From DATBGZ01 sp963803115 (GTDB lineage: Bacteria; Actinomycetota; Actinomycetes; Mycobacteriales; Micromonosporaceae): DNA of 64,000 nt. A program made the position numbers and the translations under genes. The notes beneath the pieces were generated by a model. It searched no databases. It worked only from the letters and a program-made list of their open reading frames with translations, and was not told where the DNA came from. Positions 16,024-24,314 of this stretch are shown one piece after another (within the stretch, counting starts at the first letter, position 1; every line of letters starts with the position of its first letter). The stretch is from the NCBI GenBank assembly GCA_963803115.1, contig CAWDLN010000019.1, positions 62,001 to 126,000 of the forward strand, read 5' to 3'.

Positions 16024-16518
16024 CTACTGGTCGAAGACGAACCCGCAGACGGACATTCCGTAGTCATTGACGGTCTTGTTCGCGGCCGCGAAGCCGGCCG
16101 GTGGGGCTGCGGTGCCGTCGAAGTTGCTGTCCTTGATCATCTGAAAGTACTGCATCTCCACCAAGAAGGCGGCTCTGACGTTCGCCGGCAGGCTGGTCGC
16201 CAGCTGGTCCTTGGCGGCCAGCGATAGGTTCACCACTGCCTTGAGCATGTCAAGGGTTTCGTCGAGTGGTCGCACGAAGTGTTTGTTGGTCATGATTCCG
16301 GACTCGGTGCCGATTTGCTCGGCCAGGGCGCAGTATTCGGTCGGGTTTCCCGCCGCCGCGGCGGGAGGCGGAGTGGTCGTGGTTGCCGTCGCGGCCTGGA
16401 CTGAGCCGTCCGGCCCGTTCGTCGTCGTGGGTGTGTCCTTGCTACAGCCGGTCGCGACCAGGCCGGTCAGCACAGCCACGATGAGCAGCGGCCATCGGGA
16501 TACACGGGGAACTGCCAT
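16024..16518 (-). CDS. putative lipoprotein
   Basis: This 164-residue protein has a lipoprotein signal (RWPLLIVAVLTGLVATGCS) with lipobox LVATGC. A Thr/Pro/Ala-rich linker and a small helical domain follow, with cysteines in EYCALAEQIG and YGMSVCGFVF that could form a disulfide. It starts three bases after the stop of the preceding small gene, so the two form an operon. The C-terminal domain resembles other secreted actinobacterial proteins of unknown function with a helical EYCALA segment. I have no specific function to offer. Confidence 0.7.
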   Translation of the reverse strand: MAVPRVSRWPLLIVAVLTGLVATGCSKDTPTTTNGPDGSVQAATATTTTPPPAAAAGNPTEYCALAEQIGTESGIMTNKHFVRPLDETLDMLKAVVNLSLAAKDQLATSLPANVRAAFLVEMQYFQMIKDSNFDGTAAPPAGFAAANKTVNDYGMSVCGFVFDQ

Positions 16519-16521
16519 GGC

Positions 16522-16815
16522 TTAGTCCTTTCTTGCTGCGCTTGAGGTCGATGGTCCGGGGAACCATTCGGCTTCGACGATGCGGTCGGCCGGCAGTCCG
16601 GCCGCCTCGGTCGCGGCCGCCACCGACTGGGCGTCGACCGCCTCGAACACGGACAGGCAGGTCTCCTCGGCGGCGATGACGACCGTGCCAATGTGCCGTG
16701 GGCCATCGGCCGATCCGGTCGGTCGCTGCGCGGCCGCGATGACCGATCTGGCATCGGCCTCCGGGAGGTACCGCTCGACGAGGAAATACCGGCGGCTACT
16801 CGCGGTCACAGTCAA
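16522..16815 (-). CDS. small DUF4242-like ferredoxin-fold protein
   Basis: The product has 95-97 residues, starting at the TTG at 16815 or, more plausibly, the GTG at 16809. The pattern YFLVERYLP, then HIGTVVIAAEETCLSVFEAVDAQSVAAATEAAGL, then IVEAEWF resembles DUF4242 proteins (SCO4226-like), which form dimers with an alpha-beta ferredoxin-like fold and in one case bind nickel. The core motif here is EETCLSVFEA. It is followed after three bases by the lipoprotein gene. Confidence 0.65.
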   Translation of the reverse strand: MTVTASSRRYFLVERYLPEADARSVIAAAQRPTGSADGPRHIGTVVIAAEETCLSVFEAVDAQSVAAATEAAGLPADRIVEAEWFPGPSTSSAARKD

Positions 16816-16865
16816 CGAGGCTAGCCAGCCGTCGTACGGCCGGGCATCCGTGAAAACACGGTTCT

Positions 16866-19676
16866 TTAGTCGCCGTCAGCGGGCAGCGCCCGAAGCGCCG
16901 CCGCGAGATGGCCGCGCGATCGCACAGCCAACTTGCGGTAGACCGCCGAAAGCTGGCTCTCCACAGTCCTCGCGGAGATCATGAGCGCAGCCGAGATATC
17001 CCGGTTCGACTGGCCTGCCGCCGCGCGCTCGGCCACGCGACGCTCCGATGTGGTCAGTGCGGAGCCGATCGGGGTGCGCCCACCGATCCGGCCGAGCTCC
17101 AAAGTGGTCAGGTTGAGCCAGGCCCGAGCACCCAGGTCGGTGAAGATCGCGGACGCGTCCTCGAGGTCCGTACGGGCGGCTCGCCGGTGGCCGGCCCGGC
17201 GGTGTGCCTGTCCGCGCGCGTGCAACGTGCGCCCACGCTCGAAGGGCATCACGAGGGACGTATCGAAGACCGCCAGAGCTCGATCGAGCTCGCTGAGGCC
17301 GTGGGCGAGGTCGCCCCGGGCGGTTGCCAGCAGCCCGCGGCCGCGACGGGCCATTGCGATCGTCCACGGCAACGGCTGGCGGGTACTGGCCGCCTCGAGG
17401 CGGTCGACCAGTATCCGTTCGGCCAGGTCAAGCTCACCGGCGAGGACGGCGGCCTCGACGAGATCGCCCAAGAACCGGAACTGAGTGGGCAACCGCACCT
17501 CGATTGCGTCGGCGTGGTCCAATGCCCGGACCAGGTATCCCAGGGCCGTGGGCGGATCCGGAACCGAGAGCTCGACGAAGCCCATCAACGCGCTGAAGAT
17601 GACCGCCTCCCACCGGTCGCCGGCGGCCTCCTGCAGCGCCAGGGCCGGTACGGCGACCGCCCGCGCGGCGTCGAGGTCGCCGTCCAGCGCGTGGATGCGG
17701 CCCATGGCGAGCATCCCCCGTTCCCGCCAGTTCTCCGCCCCCTGGGCGACGAGATCCATGCATTCGTTGGCGTAGCGCCGGGCGGCCGGCCAGTCGCCGG
17801 CCAGCTGGGTGAGTACGGACAGCGTCTGGGCCATCGGCGGTAGGAGGCCGAACTCGCCGCGGTCGATCAGCCGGCGGTACTCGGCCTCGTCCAGCTCCCG
17901 AGCCTCGGCCAACCGTCCATAGTGGAACAAGCAGCGCTCGGCGACCTCCTGGGACCGCCGCGCGACGAACGTGGTTCCGGTGCCGGTGCGCAGCCGAAGG
18001 CCGCGGTCGAGGTCGTCGTCTGCAGCGGGCTTGCCCCGCAACAGGCAGTGGAAGGCCCGCTCCAACAGGGCGCAGGCCAGGTGTTCCGGATCCGGGTGCA
18101 CGTCCGGTTGTTCCAGGATCTGGGCCGCGAGCTCGGCGCTGCGGTTACCCTGGGCCGGATCCATATCGGCCATGCCCGCGATGTAGGAGTGGACCGTGGC
18201 CTCCACAATGGGATCGCCGTCGGTGTGGTCAAGCGCGGAGACCAGCAGGGGTAGCGCCTCGGTCGGCCGCTGCACGTAGACGATGTCGCCGAGGGCCAGC
18301 AGCGCCTTGGCCCGCACCGTACCTTCGGGCATGAGTTCCAGGGCGGCCCGCAGGTCCGCGGCCCCCGCGTCCGGATCGCCGGCCGCCGTGGCCGCCTCAC
18401 CGGCCTCGACCAGCAGCGCGGCTTGTCGCTGAACCCCTTCGGCGGACCGGGCGGCCCGCTGGATCAGCTGCGCGGCCACAGCCGGTGCCCCCCGAGCGAA
18501 CGCCAGCCGACCGGCGTCGGCCAGAGCCGTGGCGACCGTGTCATCGCGCCCTTCGAGCGTGGCGGCCAAGTGAACCGCCCGCTCGACTGGGTCGTCGACC
18601 AGCCGCGCCAACGTCCGCCGCAGTGCGCGTCGTTCACTCGGCGGGGCGTCCCCGTAGGCGGTCGAGGCGAACAGCGGATGGGCCGCGCGAAGCCGGCCGC
18701 CCTCGGCGACCAGAATCCCGTTTCGGCAGGCGTCCTCGACGGCCCGCTGTCCACGTTGGCCGAGAGCCCGCGCGATCAGGTCGATCCGTGGATCCGGCGA
18801 CATCGCGACCGCGAGGACGGCCCGACGGGCCGCGGCGGTGAGTACCGCCAGATGGTCCCGGACCAGCGGACCGGCCTCGGGCGGTACGGGAAACGGTTCA
18901 CCCGGACCCGGTTGCGCGGTCCGGGCCAGAAGTGACCGGCTGACCTCGAGGGCCAGGAAGGGGTTGCCATCGCAGGCCCCGTGGACGCGCATCAGGAGCG
19001 GCCGAGGAAAGGCGACGGCCAGCCGCTCGCGCAGGAGCCGGCCGAGCGCGCCGACCGTCAACCCGCCGACGTCGATGTGGACCTGGCTCGGCAGAGCAGA
19101 AGCCAACGACGACCCGGAGTCCTCACTGTCCACAACAGAGCGATGCGGCTCCGTCGCCAGTGGCGTGCGGCGGGCCAGCACCAGGCCGGCCGGCTCCGCA
19201 GTCAGCCGCCGGACGGCGAAAGCCAGTGCGTGCTCGCTGGCCCGATCCATCCACTGGATATCGTCGATGGCGACCAACACCGGGCCCTGCTCGGCCAGGA
19301 ACCGCAGCACGTCGGCGACCGCCAGCCCGACGAGGCCGGGTTCGGGTGACCACGGCCCCGGGTCGGCCCGGCCGAGGGCGACCTCGAGGGCGCGCCGTCG
19401 CGGATCCGGCAGGCCGGCGATCACGGCGATCACGTCGGGCAGGTCGAACAGGGCGGTCAGGACCGCGAATGCGATGTCCCGCTCGGCCGTGCTGGCGCGC
19501 CACGCCATCAACCGGTCGCCCCGGGCCCGCCCGAGGTCCACCGCACAGGACCACAAGGTGGTTTTGCCGATCCCCGCGGCGCCCTCGATGCGAAGGATGC
19601 TCGGCCGATCCGCGGCGAGCCACGTCCCGATCGCGGCGCGCTCGGCCTCCCGGCCCACCACCGCCGTCGCCGCCAT
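16866..19676 (-). CDS. LAL-type LuxR-family ATPase regulator
   Basis: This 936-residue protein has an N-terminal AAA/STAND ATPase, a long helical middle, and a C-terminal LuxR HTH. The Walker A motif is GAAGIGKTT at 32-40, and a Walker B-like VLVAIDDIQWMD follows. The middle region (about 400-840) is alanine- and leucine-rich with TPR-like repeats. The HTH occupies roughly the last 60 residues (LTTSERRVAERAAAGQSNRDISAALMIS and so on). LAL proteins are ATP-dependent activators, often of secondary metabolism or catabolic genes. No obvious target cluster is adjacent; the small gene/lipoprotein pair downstream is the nearest candidate. Confidence 0.9.
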   Translation of the reverse strand: MAATAVVGREAERAAIGTWLAADRPSILRIEGAAGIGKTTLWSCAVDLGRARGDRLMAWRASTAERDIAFAVLTALFDLPDVIAVIAGLPDPRRRALEVALGRADPGPWSPEPGLVGLAVADVLRFLAEQGPVLVAIDDIQWMDRASEHALAFAVRRLTAEPAGLVLARRTPLATEPHRSVVDSEDSGSSLASALPSQVHIDVGGLTVGALGRLLRERLAVAFPRPLLMRVHGACDGNPFLALEVSRSLLARTAQPGPGEPFPVPPEAGPLVRDHLAVLTAAARRAVLAVAMSPDPRIDLIARALGQRGQRAVEDACRNGILVAEGGRLRAAHPLFASTAYGDAPPSERRALRRTLARLVDDPVERAVHLAATLEGRDDTVATALADAGRLAFARGAPAVAAQLIQRAARSAEGVQRQAALLVEAGEAATAAGDPDAGAADLRAALELMPEGTVRAKALLALGDIVYVQRPTEALPLLVSALDHTDGDPIVEATVHSYIAGMADMDPAQGNRSAELAAQILEQPDVHPDPEHLACALLERAFHCLLRGKPAADDDLDRGLRLRTGTGTTFVARRSQEVAERCLFHYGRLAEARELDEAEYRRLIDRGEFGLLPPMAQTLSVLTQLAGDWPAARRYANECMDLVAQGAENWRERGMLAMGRIHALDGDLDAARAVAVPALALQEAAGDRWEAVIFSALMGFVELSVPDPPTALGYLVRALDHADAIEVRLPTQFRFLGDLVEAAVLAGELDLAERILVDRLEAASTRQPLPWTIAMARRGRGLLATARGDLAHGLSELDRALAVFDTSLVMPFERGRTLHARGQAHRRAGHRRAARTDLEDASAIFTDLGARAWLNLTTLELGRIGGRTPIGSALTTSERRVAERAAAGQSNRDISAALMISARTVESQLSAVYRKLAVRSRGHLAAALRALPADGD

Positions 19677-19742
19677 CGCGCTCCCTCCTGCGCAGGATGC
19701 TAGCGGCAGGAGTCCACGGCAGGGTCGGACGTTACGGTGCCT

Positions 19743-19790
19743 TGACAGGTCCGCGATGCGATGGTGTAGTTAGCCGACTCGTTAATTAAC
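19743..19790 (+). promoter_or_regulatory. sigma-70-like promoter with AT-rich palindrome before the ArsR gene
   Basis: TTGACA at 19743-19748 is followed after 17 bases by TGTAGT at 19766-19771, a good -35/-10 pair for the primary sigma factor. Just downstream lies the perfect palindrome GTTAATTAAC at 19781-19790, strikingly AT-rich for this DNA. Its position around the likely transcription start makes it the best candidate operator for ArsR autoregulation. Confidence 0.6.
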
Positions 19791-19805
19791 GGAGCGGGCA
19801 ATCAC

Positions 19806-20180
19806 ATGATCGGCGACTCGTTGAGCGTGACGTTCGCGGCGTTGGCGGACCCGACGCGGCGGTCGATTCTGGCCCAACTGGCACGGGGCGAAGCGACCGT
19901 GAACGAACTGGCGGCACCGCATGCGATGAGCCTGCCGGCGATTTCGAGGCACCTGAAGGTGCTGGAGAACGCGGGTCTCATCGTCAAGGGCCGCGAGGCT
20001 CAGTGGCGGCCCTGCCGGCTCGAGGTCGCCCCGCTGCGCGACGTCGATTCCTGGATCGGAACCTACCGCGTGTTCTTTGAGGCCCGCTTCGATCGCCTAG
20101 CAGAACACCTGAAGACCATGGTCCGCGACCAGCCGCCAGCGAAGAAGCGGACTGCCAGACACGCCAAGGAGGAAACATGA
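19806..20180 (+). CDS. ArsR-family repressor
   Basis: This 124-residue single-domain winged-helix protein has the typical ArsR core: FAALADPTRRSILAQLARGEATVNELA, then MSLPAISRHLKVLENAGLI as HTH and recognition helix, then GREAQWRPCRLE as the wing. It lacks the CxC metal-binding motif in the recognition region. It is translationally coupled (ATGA) to an SRPBCC protein gene. This ArsR-SRPBCC pairing is common in actinobacteria and usually indicates small-molecule or stress sensing rather than arsenic. Confidence 0.9.
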   Translation: MIGDSLSVTFAALADPTRRSILAQLARGEATVNELAAPHAMSLPAISRHLKVLENAGLIVKGREAQWRPCRLEVAPLRDVDSWIGTYRVFFEARFDRLAEHLKTMVRDQPPAKKRTARHAKEET

Positions 20181-20668
20181 CCACGGCCACCACCACGGAC
20201 CGCGGGTTCACCATCGTGCGACGTCTCGACGCCCCGCGAGAGCTGGTCTTCCAAGCCTGGACCGACCCCGACCATCTGGTGTGGTTCTTGAACCCGACGA
20301 CAACACCGCGCCACCCGACGACCGTCGACCTTCGGGTCGGCGGCGCCTGGCGACTGCATATGGTCGAGAACGAGAACAAGTCCTACATGACCGGTGGCGT
20401 CTATCGCAAGATTGTGCCGCCCGAGGAGCTGGTCTTCGCCTGGGGTGCCGTTGACGGCTGGCCCGAGATCGACCCCGCCAAGCCCGACGACGCTCCGATC
20501 GTCACGGTGACCCTCAGGGATCTCGGCGACGCCACCGAGATGACGTTTCAGGTCGGGTTCGCGGATCACATCACCGAAGCCCGCATCCACGAGTGGTTCT
20601 CCATGGGCATCGTCGGCGGGTGGACCGACACCATCGATCGCCTCAACCCGCACCTGTCCAAGACGTAA
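20177..20668 (+). CDS. SRPBCC (AHSA1-like) domain protein
   Basis: This 163-residue protein of the START/Bet v1 superfamily begins with FTIVRRLDAPRELVFQAWTDPDHL, the usual first strand and helix, continues with VGGAWRLHMV and GGVYRKIVPPEELVFAWG, and ends with the long C-terminal helix HEWFSMGIVGGWTDTIDRL. The fold forms a hydrophobic pocket that binds lipophilic ligands. Overlap with the ArsR gene suggests that it is the operon's effector and the ArsR protein its regulator. Confidence 0.88.
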   Translation: MTTATTTDRGFTIVRRLDAPRELVFQAWTDPDHLVWFLNPTTTPRHPTTVDLRVGGAWRLHMVENENKSYMTGGVYRKIVPPEELVFAWGAVDGWPEIDPAKPDDAPIVTVTLRDLGDATEMTFQVGFADHITEARIHEWFSMGIVGGWTDTIDRLNPHLSKT

Positions 20669-20763
20669 CAGTTGCGATCTTCCATTCCGCCTGAACTCTT
20701 CACATCACGCCAGCGCAGCGGCTGGGTTAGCGTGGATGGGACAACGTTGAAGTGGAGGCTCTG

Positions 20764-21135
20764 ATGTTCCAGAAGAGCAAGGCATTCGCTGGCTTCTCGG
20801 TGGACGATCTCGCCGCGGCCAAGGCCTTCTACGCCGACACGCTCGGGGTCGACCTAGAGGAGATCAACGGCATGCTGAATTTGCACCTTGGTGGCGGCGG
20901 GGTCGTCCTCATCTACCCGAAACCCAACCACGCGCCGGCCACATTCACCGTGCTCAACTTTCCCGTCGACGACGTCGAGCGGGCGGTCGACGAGCTGACC
21001 GCGAAAGGCGTCGAGTTCGAGCATTACAAGGGCGAGATGTCCACCGACGAGAAGGGCATCATGCGCGGCCAGGGTCCGCTGATCGCCTGGTTCAAGGATC
21101 CCGCCGGGAACGTCGTGTCGGTAATTCAGCAGTAG
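20764..21135 (+). CDS. VOC-superfamily (glyoxalase/bleomycin resistance-like) protein
   Basis: The start is the ATG at 20764, after GTGGAGG. The 123-residue protein has one pair of beta-alpha-beta-beta-beta units: AFAGFSVDDLAAAKAFYADTLGV and FTVLNFPVDDVERAVDELTAKGV, with DPAGNVVSVIQ at the end. Such proteins act as dimers that use metal for isomerisation, dioxygenation or drug sequestration. The metal ligands cannot be assigned with certainty. It follows the ArsR-SRPBCC operon after about 95 bp and may have its own promoter. Confidence 0.85.
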   Translation: MFQKSKAFAGFSVDDLAAAKAFYADTLGVDLEEINGMLNLHLGGGGVVLIYPKPNHAPATFTVLNFPVDDVERAVDELTAKGVEFEHYKGEMSTDEKGIMRGQGPLIAWFKDPAGNVVSVIQQ

Positions 21136-21149
21136 CGTCGCTGGCTCCG

Positions 21150-21518
21150 TCAGCCTGTGAAAAGGGTGCGTTGATCGACCATGCACAGACGGTTACCGTA
21201 CGGATCCCGAAGATAGAAGGAACGCTCTCCCCACGGCTGTACGGCGACGGGGTCGTCTATCCGTGCGTCCATCTCAATCGCTCGCTGGTTGACCGCCTCA
21301 AGGTCGTCGACGGCGAAGTAGATCGGCTCCGGATTGGGTTGGGCATCCCATGGATCGGTGTCTTCACGGGGACTGAACAGGGCCAGGATTGTGCCCTCAC
21401 AATCGATGTAGTGCCGTCCACTCGACACGCGCGTTCCCGGCAACCCCAACAGTTCCTCGTAGAACCGGGCCGCGGCATCGATGTCCGACACAGGAACGAT
21501 CACTCTGAACAAACGCAT
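21150..21518 (-). CDS. VOC-superfamily protein
   Basis: This 122-residue protein starts at the ATG at 21518; a TTG one codon earlier is also possible. Its fold elements are LFRVIVPVSDIDAAARFYEELLGLPG and PIYFAVDDLEAVNQRAIE, ending with YLRDPYGNRLCMVDQ. The terminal PYGN-x-L motif is usual for the family. It converges on the other VOC gene with a 14-bp gap. The long inverted repeat upstream at 21553-21591 may control it or the divergent methyltransferase. Confidence 0.85.
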   Translation of the reverse strand: MRLFRVIVPVSDIDAAARFYEELLGLPGTRVSSGRHYIDCEGTILALFSPREDTDPWDAQPNPEPIYFAVDDLEAVNQRAIEMDARIDDPVAVQPWGERSFYLRDPYGNRLCMVDQRTLFTG

Positions 21519-21552
21519 CAACGACCTCCCAACGACCGCACGGTAGCGAGCT

Positions 21553-21591
21553 GTGTGGAGTTGTCGCTACCCGGGTAGCAACACTCCACAC
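21553..21591. promoter_or_regulatory. 39-bp imperfect inverted repeat between divergent genes
   Basis: The arms begin GTGTGGAGT and end with its complement ACTCCACAC. The centre is a perfect 14-base palindrome (GCTACCCGGGTAGC), and only one bulged base and neighbouring mismatches interrupt pairing. It lies between the divergent VOC and methyltransferase genes, a position that fits an operator or an RNA hairpin in one of the leaders better than a terminator. No T-run follows. Confidence 0.7.
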
Positions 21592-21663
21592 GGCTAATCC
21601 ACTTGCCGTCGTCTCGCTGCTCTGGTGTCCTGGCCCGACACAAACGGGGAGGAGGCGGCAAGG

Positions 21664-22395
21664 ATGTCGGTTTTTGACGATCCTGGACTCTTCGGCCGGC
21701 TATGGGCGGCCGACTACGATGCCGGCACCAATCCGGATCCGGAGCCGGCGGCGGATTTCCTCGCCGAGATCGGCGATGGAGGTCCCGCGCTGGAGCTCGC
21801 CATCGGCACCGGACGAGTGGCGTTGCCGCTGGCTGCTCGCGGACTCAGCGTCGACGGCGTCGAGGCCTCACCGGAGATGGTGGCGCAGCTGCGCGCCAAA
21901 CCCGGCGGCGCCGACATCCCGGTCGTCATTGGTGACATGGCCGACGTGCCGGTAGCGGGCCAGTTCCGTCTCGTGTACCTGGTGTTCAACACGCTGTTCA
22001 ACCTCGTCGACGCAAAGCGGCAAGCGGACTGTTTCCGTAATGTCGCTCGGGTTCTCACTCCTCGCGGGGCATTCGTCGTCGAAGCATTCGTCCCCGACCC
22101 CGCCGATTTCGACCGCGACGAACAGTTACAGGTGCGTACCGTCACCGAGGACTCGGTCACGATGCGCGTTCATCGCTACAACCGGGACGCGCAGACGTTT
22201 GTCCGTCAGACCATCACTTTCAGCAATGACGGGATTCGCCTCAAGCCGTTCGCGATGAGGTACCTCTGGCCCGATCAGATCGACCACCTGGCAAGCCTGG
22301 CGGGCCTGCGCCTCACCGACCGCTACGCGGACTGGCACCGGAATCCATACAACGATGGCAGCAAGACCCACATCTCGGTATACCGCCGTGTGTAG
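21664..22395 (+). CDS. class I SAM-dependent methyltransferase
   Basis: The start is the ATG at 21664, after GGAGGAGG; the open frame is longer upstream. The 243-residue protein shows methyltransferase motif I as ALELAIGTGRVALPLAARG, an acidic residue after the second strand (VDGVEASPEMV), and motif III/IV region VVIGDMADVPVAGQFRLVYLVFNTL. The C-terminal half has VEAFVPDPADF and MRYLWPDQIDHLASLAGL, as in small-molecule methyltransferases of the UbiE/Methyltransf_25 type. The substrate is unknown. Confidence 0.88.
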   Translation: MSVFDDPGLFGRLWAADYDAGTNPDPEPAADFLAEIGDGGPALELAIGTGRVALPLAARGLSVDGVEASPEMVAQLRAKPGGADIPVVIGDMADVPVAGQFRLVYLVFNTLFNLVDAKRQADCFRNVARVLTPRGAFVVEAFVPDPADFDRDEQLQVRTVTEDSVTMRVHRYNRDAQTFVRQTITFSNDGIRLKPFAMRYLWPDQIDHLASLAGLRLTDRYADWHRNPYNDGSKTHISVYRRV

Positions 22396-22420
22396 CGTCC
22401 GATGTGGACATCACCAACTG

Positions 22421-22855
22421 TTAGGCGTGACGTCCGCTCAACTCCTCCGCACGCTTACGGAAGCCGGAGTTTTCGGTCTCGAGCGCCTTGCGAATGTTAC
22501 GACCGAAGATCCGGCCGAACAGCCCTGCGCCGCGTCCGTCCACATCGAGTGTCAACGTATTGCGGCTCCGATCGCCGAGCCGCTCCACGAGATGTGAGCC
22601 GGTCATGGTCAGGCCCATCCGCCTTGTTCGCCAGACAAACTCGCGTCCCTCCTCGAGGCGGGTCACGGTCCACACAGCCTCGGGTTGGCCGGGCTGTTTG
22701 ATTCGTGCCTGGCTGCCGACCCGCATCGGGCCCGGATCGAGGCGAACCACGCGGGTCATGGTCGGCGTCAAGGCCGGCAGGTTGGTGACGTCAACGGTGA
22801 GCCGCCACACCACGTCGGCGGGCGCCTCGATCGTGACGGTGCTGTCATATCGCAT
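22421..22855 (-). CDS. SRPBCC-family protein
   Basis: This 144-residue protein has the Bet v1-like start (MRYDSTVTIEAPADVVWRLTVDVTNLPALTPTM split by short loops) and the middle strands MRVGSQARIKQPGQ, EGREFVWRTR and LTLDVDGRGAGLFGRIFG. It ends in a long helix (NIRKALETENSGFRKRAEEL). The ATG at 22855 lies ten bases from the palindrome shared with the TetR gene. It is probably the target of that TetR protein. Confidence 0.85.
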   Translation of the reverse strand: MRYDSTVTIEAPADVVWRLTVDVTNLPALTPTMTRVVRLDPGPMRVGSQARIKQPGQPEAVWTVTRLEEGREFVWRTRRMGLTMTGSHLVERLGDRSRNTLTLDVDGRGAGLFGRIFGRNIRKALETENSGFRKRAEELSGRHA

Positions 22856-22864
22856 GCGGTCGAG

Positions 22865-22880
22865 TGTACCATCTGGTACA
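22865..22880. promoter_or_regulatory. 16-bp palindromic operator overlapping the TetR start codon
   Basis: The sequence TGTACCATCTGGTACA has perfect 7-base arms with a two-base centre. Its last base is the A of the TetR gene's ATG, and its other end is nine bases from the SRPBCC start codon. TetR dimers bind palindromes of this size. The arrangement implies leaderless or nearly leaderless transcripts and mutual shut-off of both genes. Confidence 0.75.
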
Positions 22881-23462
22881 TGGCGGCGACCGACCTCCTC
22901 CTCGACCGGGTGATCGCCTACGCGGCGGCCGAGGGCATCACCGACAAGAGCCTGCGGGAGATCGCGATCGGTGTCGGTACCAGCCACCGGATGTTGCTGT
23001 ACCACTTCGGCTCCCGCGAGGGCCTGCTCGCGGCCATCGTCGGCGCGGTCGAAGCGCAGCAACGAGAGGTACTGGCGTCACTGGTCCGTGACCCCGGTGG
23101 CGTTACCCCGGCCGAGGTCATGCTGCGGCTGTGGCGGCAGGTCTCCGACCCGGAGCTACGGCCGTTCGTCCGGCTCTTCTTCGCGGCTGTCGGCATGGCC
23201 GTACAGGGCACCCCGGGCACCGGGGCGCTTGTTGGACGGTCTCACCAACCCATGGCTCGACGAGGGGGCCGACGCGGCACAGCGGATCGGGGTGCGCGCC
23301 GACCCGGTGGCGCTGCGACTGGGCGTGGCCGTCTCCCGGGGCCTGCTCCTGGAACTGCTGGCCGGCGCCGACGCCGACGCGGTGGATGCGTCGTACCAGC
23401 TCTTCGTCGACATGTGGCAGCACTGGGCCGACACGAGATCGCCGCCCGCCGAACATCTCTAA
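22880..23462 (+). pseudogene. TetR-family regulator interrupted by a +1 frameshift
   Basis: The N-terminal half is a clear TetR DNA-binding domain (DRVIAYAAAEGITDKSLREIAIGVGTSHRMLLYHFGSREGLLAAI). In this frame the sequence turns arginine-rich after GTPGTG near 23228, while the neighbouring frame continues the ligand domain (RLLDGLTNPWLDEGADAAQRIG, then ASYQLFVDMWQHWAD) and stops at 23460-23462. Removing one base in the G-rich stretch at about 23222-23232 restores a protein of about 193 residues. Because both halves are well preserved, a sequencing error is as likely as a real recent mutation. It should regulate the divergent SRPBCC gene through the shared palindrome. Confidence 0.8.
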
Positions 23463-23516
23463 AGCGCCACTGCGGTTGAGTTCGGCCAGCCCCGATCACC
23501 GGGAAGGGCAGCTTAA

Positions 23517-23527
23517 TCCACTGTGGA
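23517..23527. repeat. exact copy of the TCCACWGTGGA palindrome
   Basis: This copy lies in the gap between the stop of the TetR gene (23462) and the stop of the convergent membrane-protein gene (23532), so no coding constraint explains it. Confidence 0.85.
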
Positions 23528-23531
23528 CGGA

Positions 23532-24209
23532 TCAGCGCTGGCCGCGCCGGACCACCGCGGCTCGGAGGTCGCGAAGCAGGGTTGCGCTCGCGTCCATCGT
23601 CCAGGCGCCGTAGTAGATGCCGAGCCCGATGCTCCCATGGTCGATCCAGGCACAGATGATCACCGCCTGGTCGTCGTCATCCTTGGTGTTGGCGCACTTG
23701 AGCGTCACGCCGAGGCGGCCGTAGTCGGTCAGGTCACGGATCGGCCGGTCGGCGACGTCGCGGATCGCCTTGTCCAGCTCCCCCTTGGGGTCGAGGATGA
23801 GCTTGGTCGCGGCGATGAGAATGACCCGCCGTTCGGCCACGGCCGGGTCCGCCAGCAAGGCGGCGTCCCCATCGTCCACGTTGTACTTGCGAAACATCTG
23901 AGCCACCAGCTCCGCGCTGGCTCGGTCGACCTCCGGGTCGGAGACCCGGTTCAGACCCGCGGGCTTGTCACCCAGCTCGACGTACGCCGGGTACTCCTTC
24001 CCGATCGGGGTCCACACGGCGATCGCCCCGACGCAGCAGACCAGGGCGAGCGCGGCGAGGCCACCGACGACCCACGGCCAGCGCCTTTTCCGCGGCCGCT
24101 CCACGACGATCACGTAGGGCTCGGCCGAGGTCAGCTCGCCGGGAGGCACGACGGGAGCCGACCCCGCCCACGGGTCCACGGGTACTCGCCGGGTGGGGTC
24201 GTCGGTCAC
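23532..24209 (-). CDS. single-span membrane protein, function unknown
   Basis: This 225-residue protein begins with GTG. A proline-rich cytoplasmic N-terminus ends in basic residues (RPRKRRW), followed by one membrane helix at about 45-66 (PWVVGGLAALALVCCVGAIAVW). The extracytoplasmic domain has IGKEYPAYVELGDKPAGL and two cysteines (TLKCANTKDD and AVIICAWIDHGSIG) that could pair. Similar membrane-anchored proteins of unknown role are common in actinobacteria. It is divergent from the SWIM-MoxR operon with about 105 bp between them. Confidence 0.7.
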   Translation of the reverse strand: MTDDPTRRVPVDPWAGSAPVVPPGELTSAEPYVIVVERPRKRRWPWVVGGLAALALVCCVGAIAVWTPIGKEYPAYVELGDKPAGLNRVSDPEVDRASAELVAQMFRKYNVDDGDAALLADPAVAERRVILIAATKLILDPKGELDKAIRDVADRPIRDLTDYGRLGVTLKCANTKDDDDQAVIICAWIDHGSIGLGIYYGAWTMDASATLLRDLRAAVVRRGQR

Positions 24210-24314
24210 CGCGGCAGCGTAGCGGGTGGGCGACCGTCGTCACAGCGAGGAACGGCGGATCCCCGCGGTGACGGGCGTGAGACCGTGTCGGCCTGGTCGG
24301 ATACAGTCGCCGGG

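Noticed and set aside
23523..24314. N-terminal extension of the SWIM protein frame
   Set aside because: It lies opposite the minus-strand membrane-protein gene and has no SWIM-family similarity. The ATG at 24315 fits the family start.
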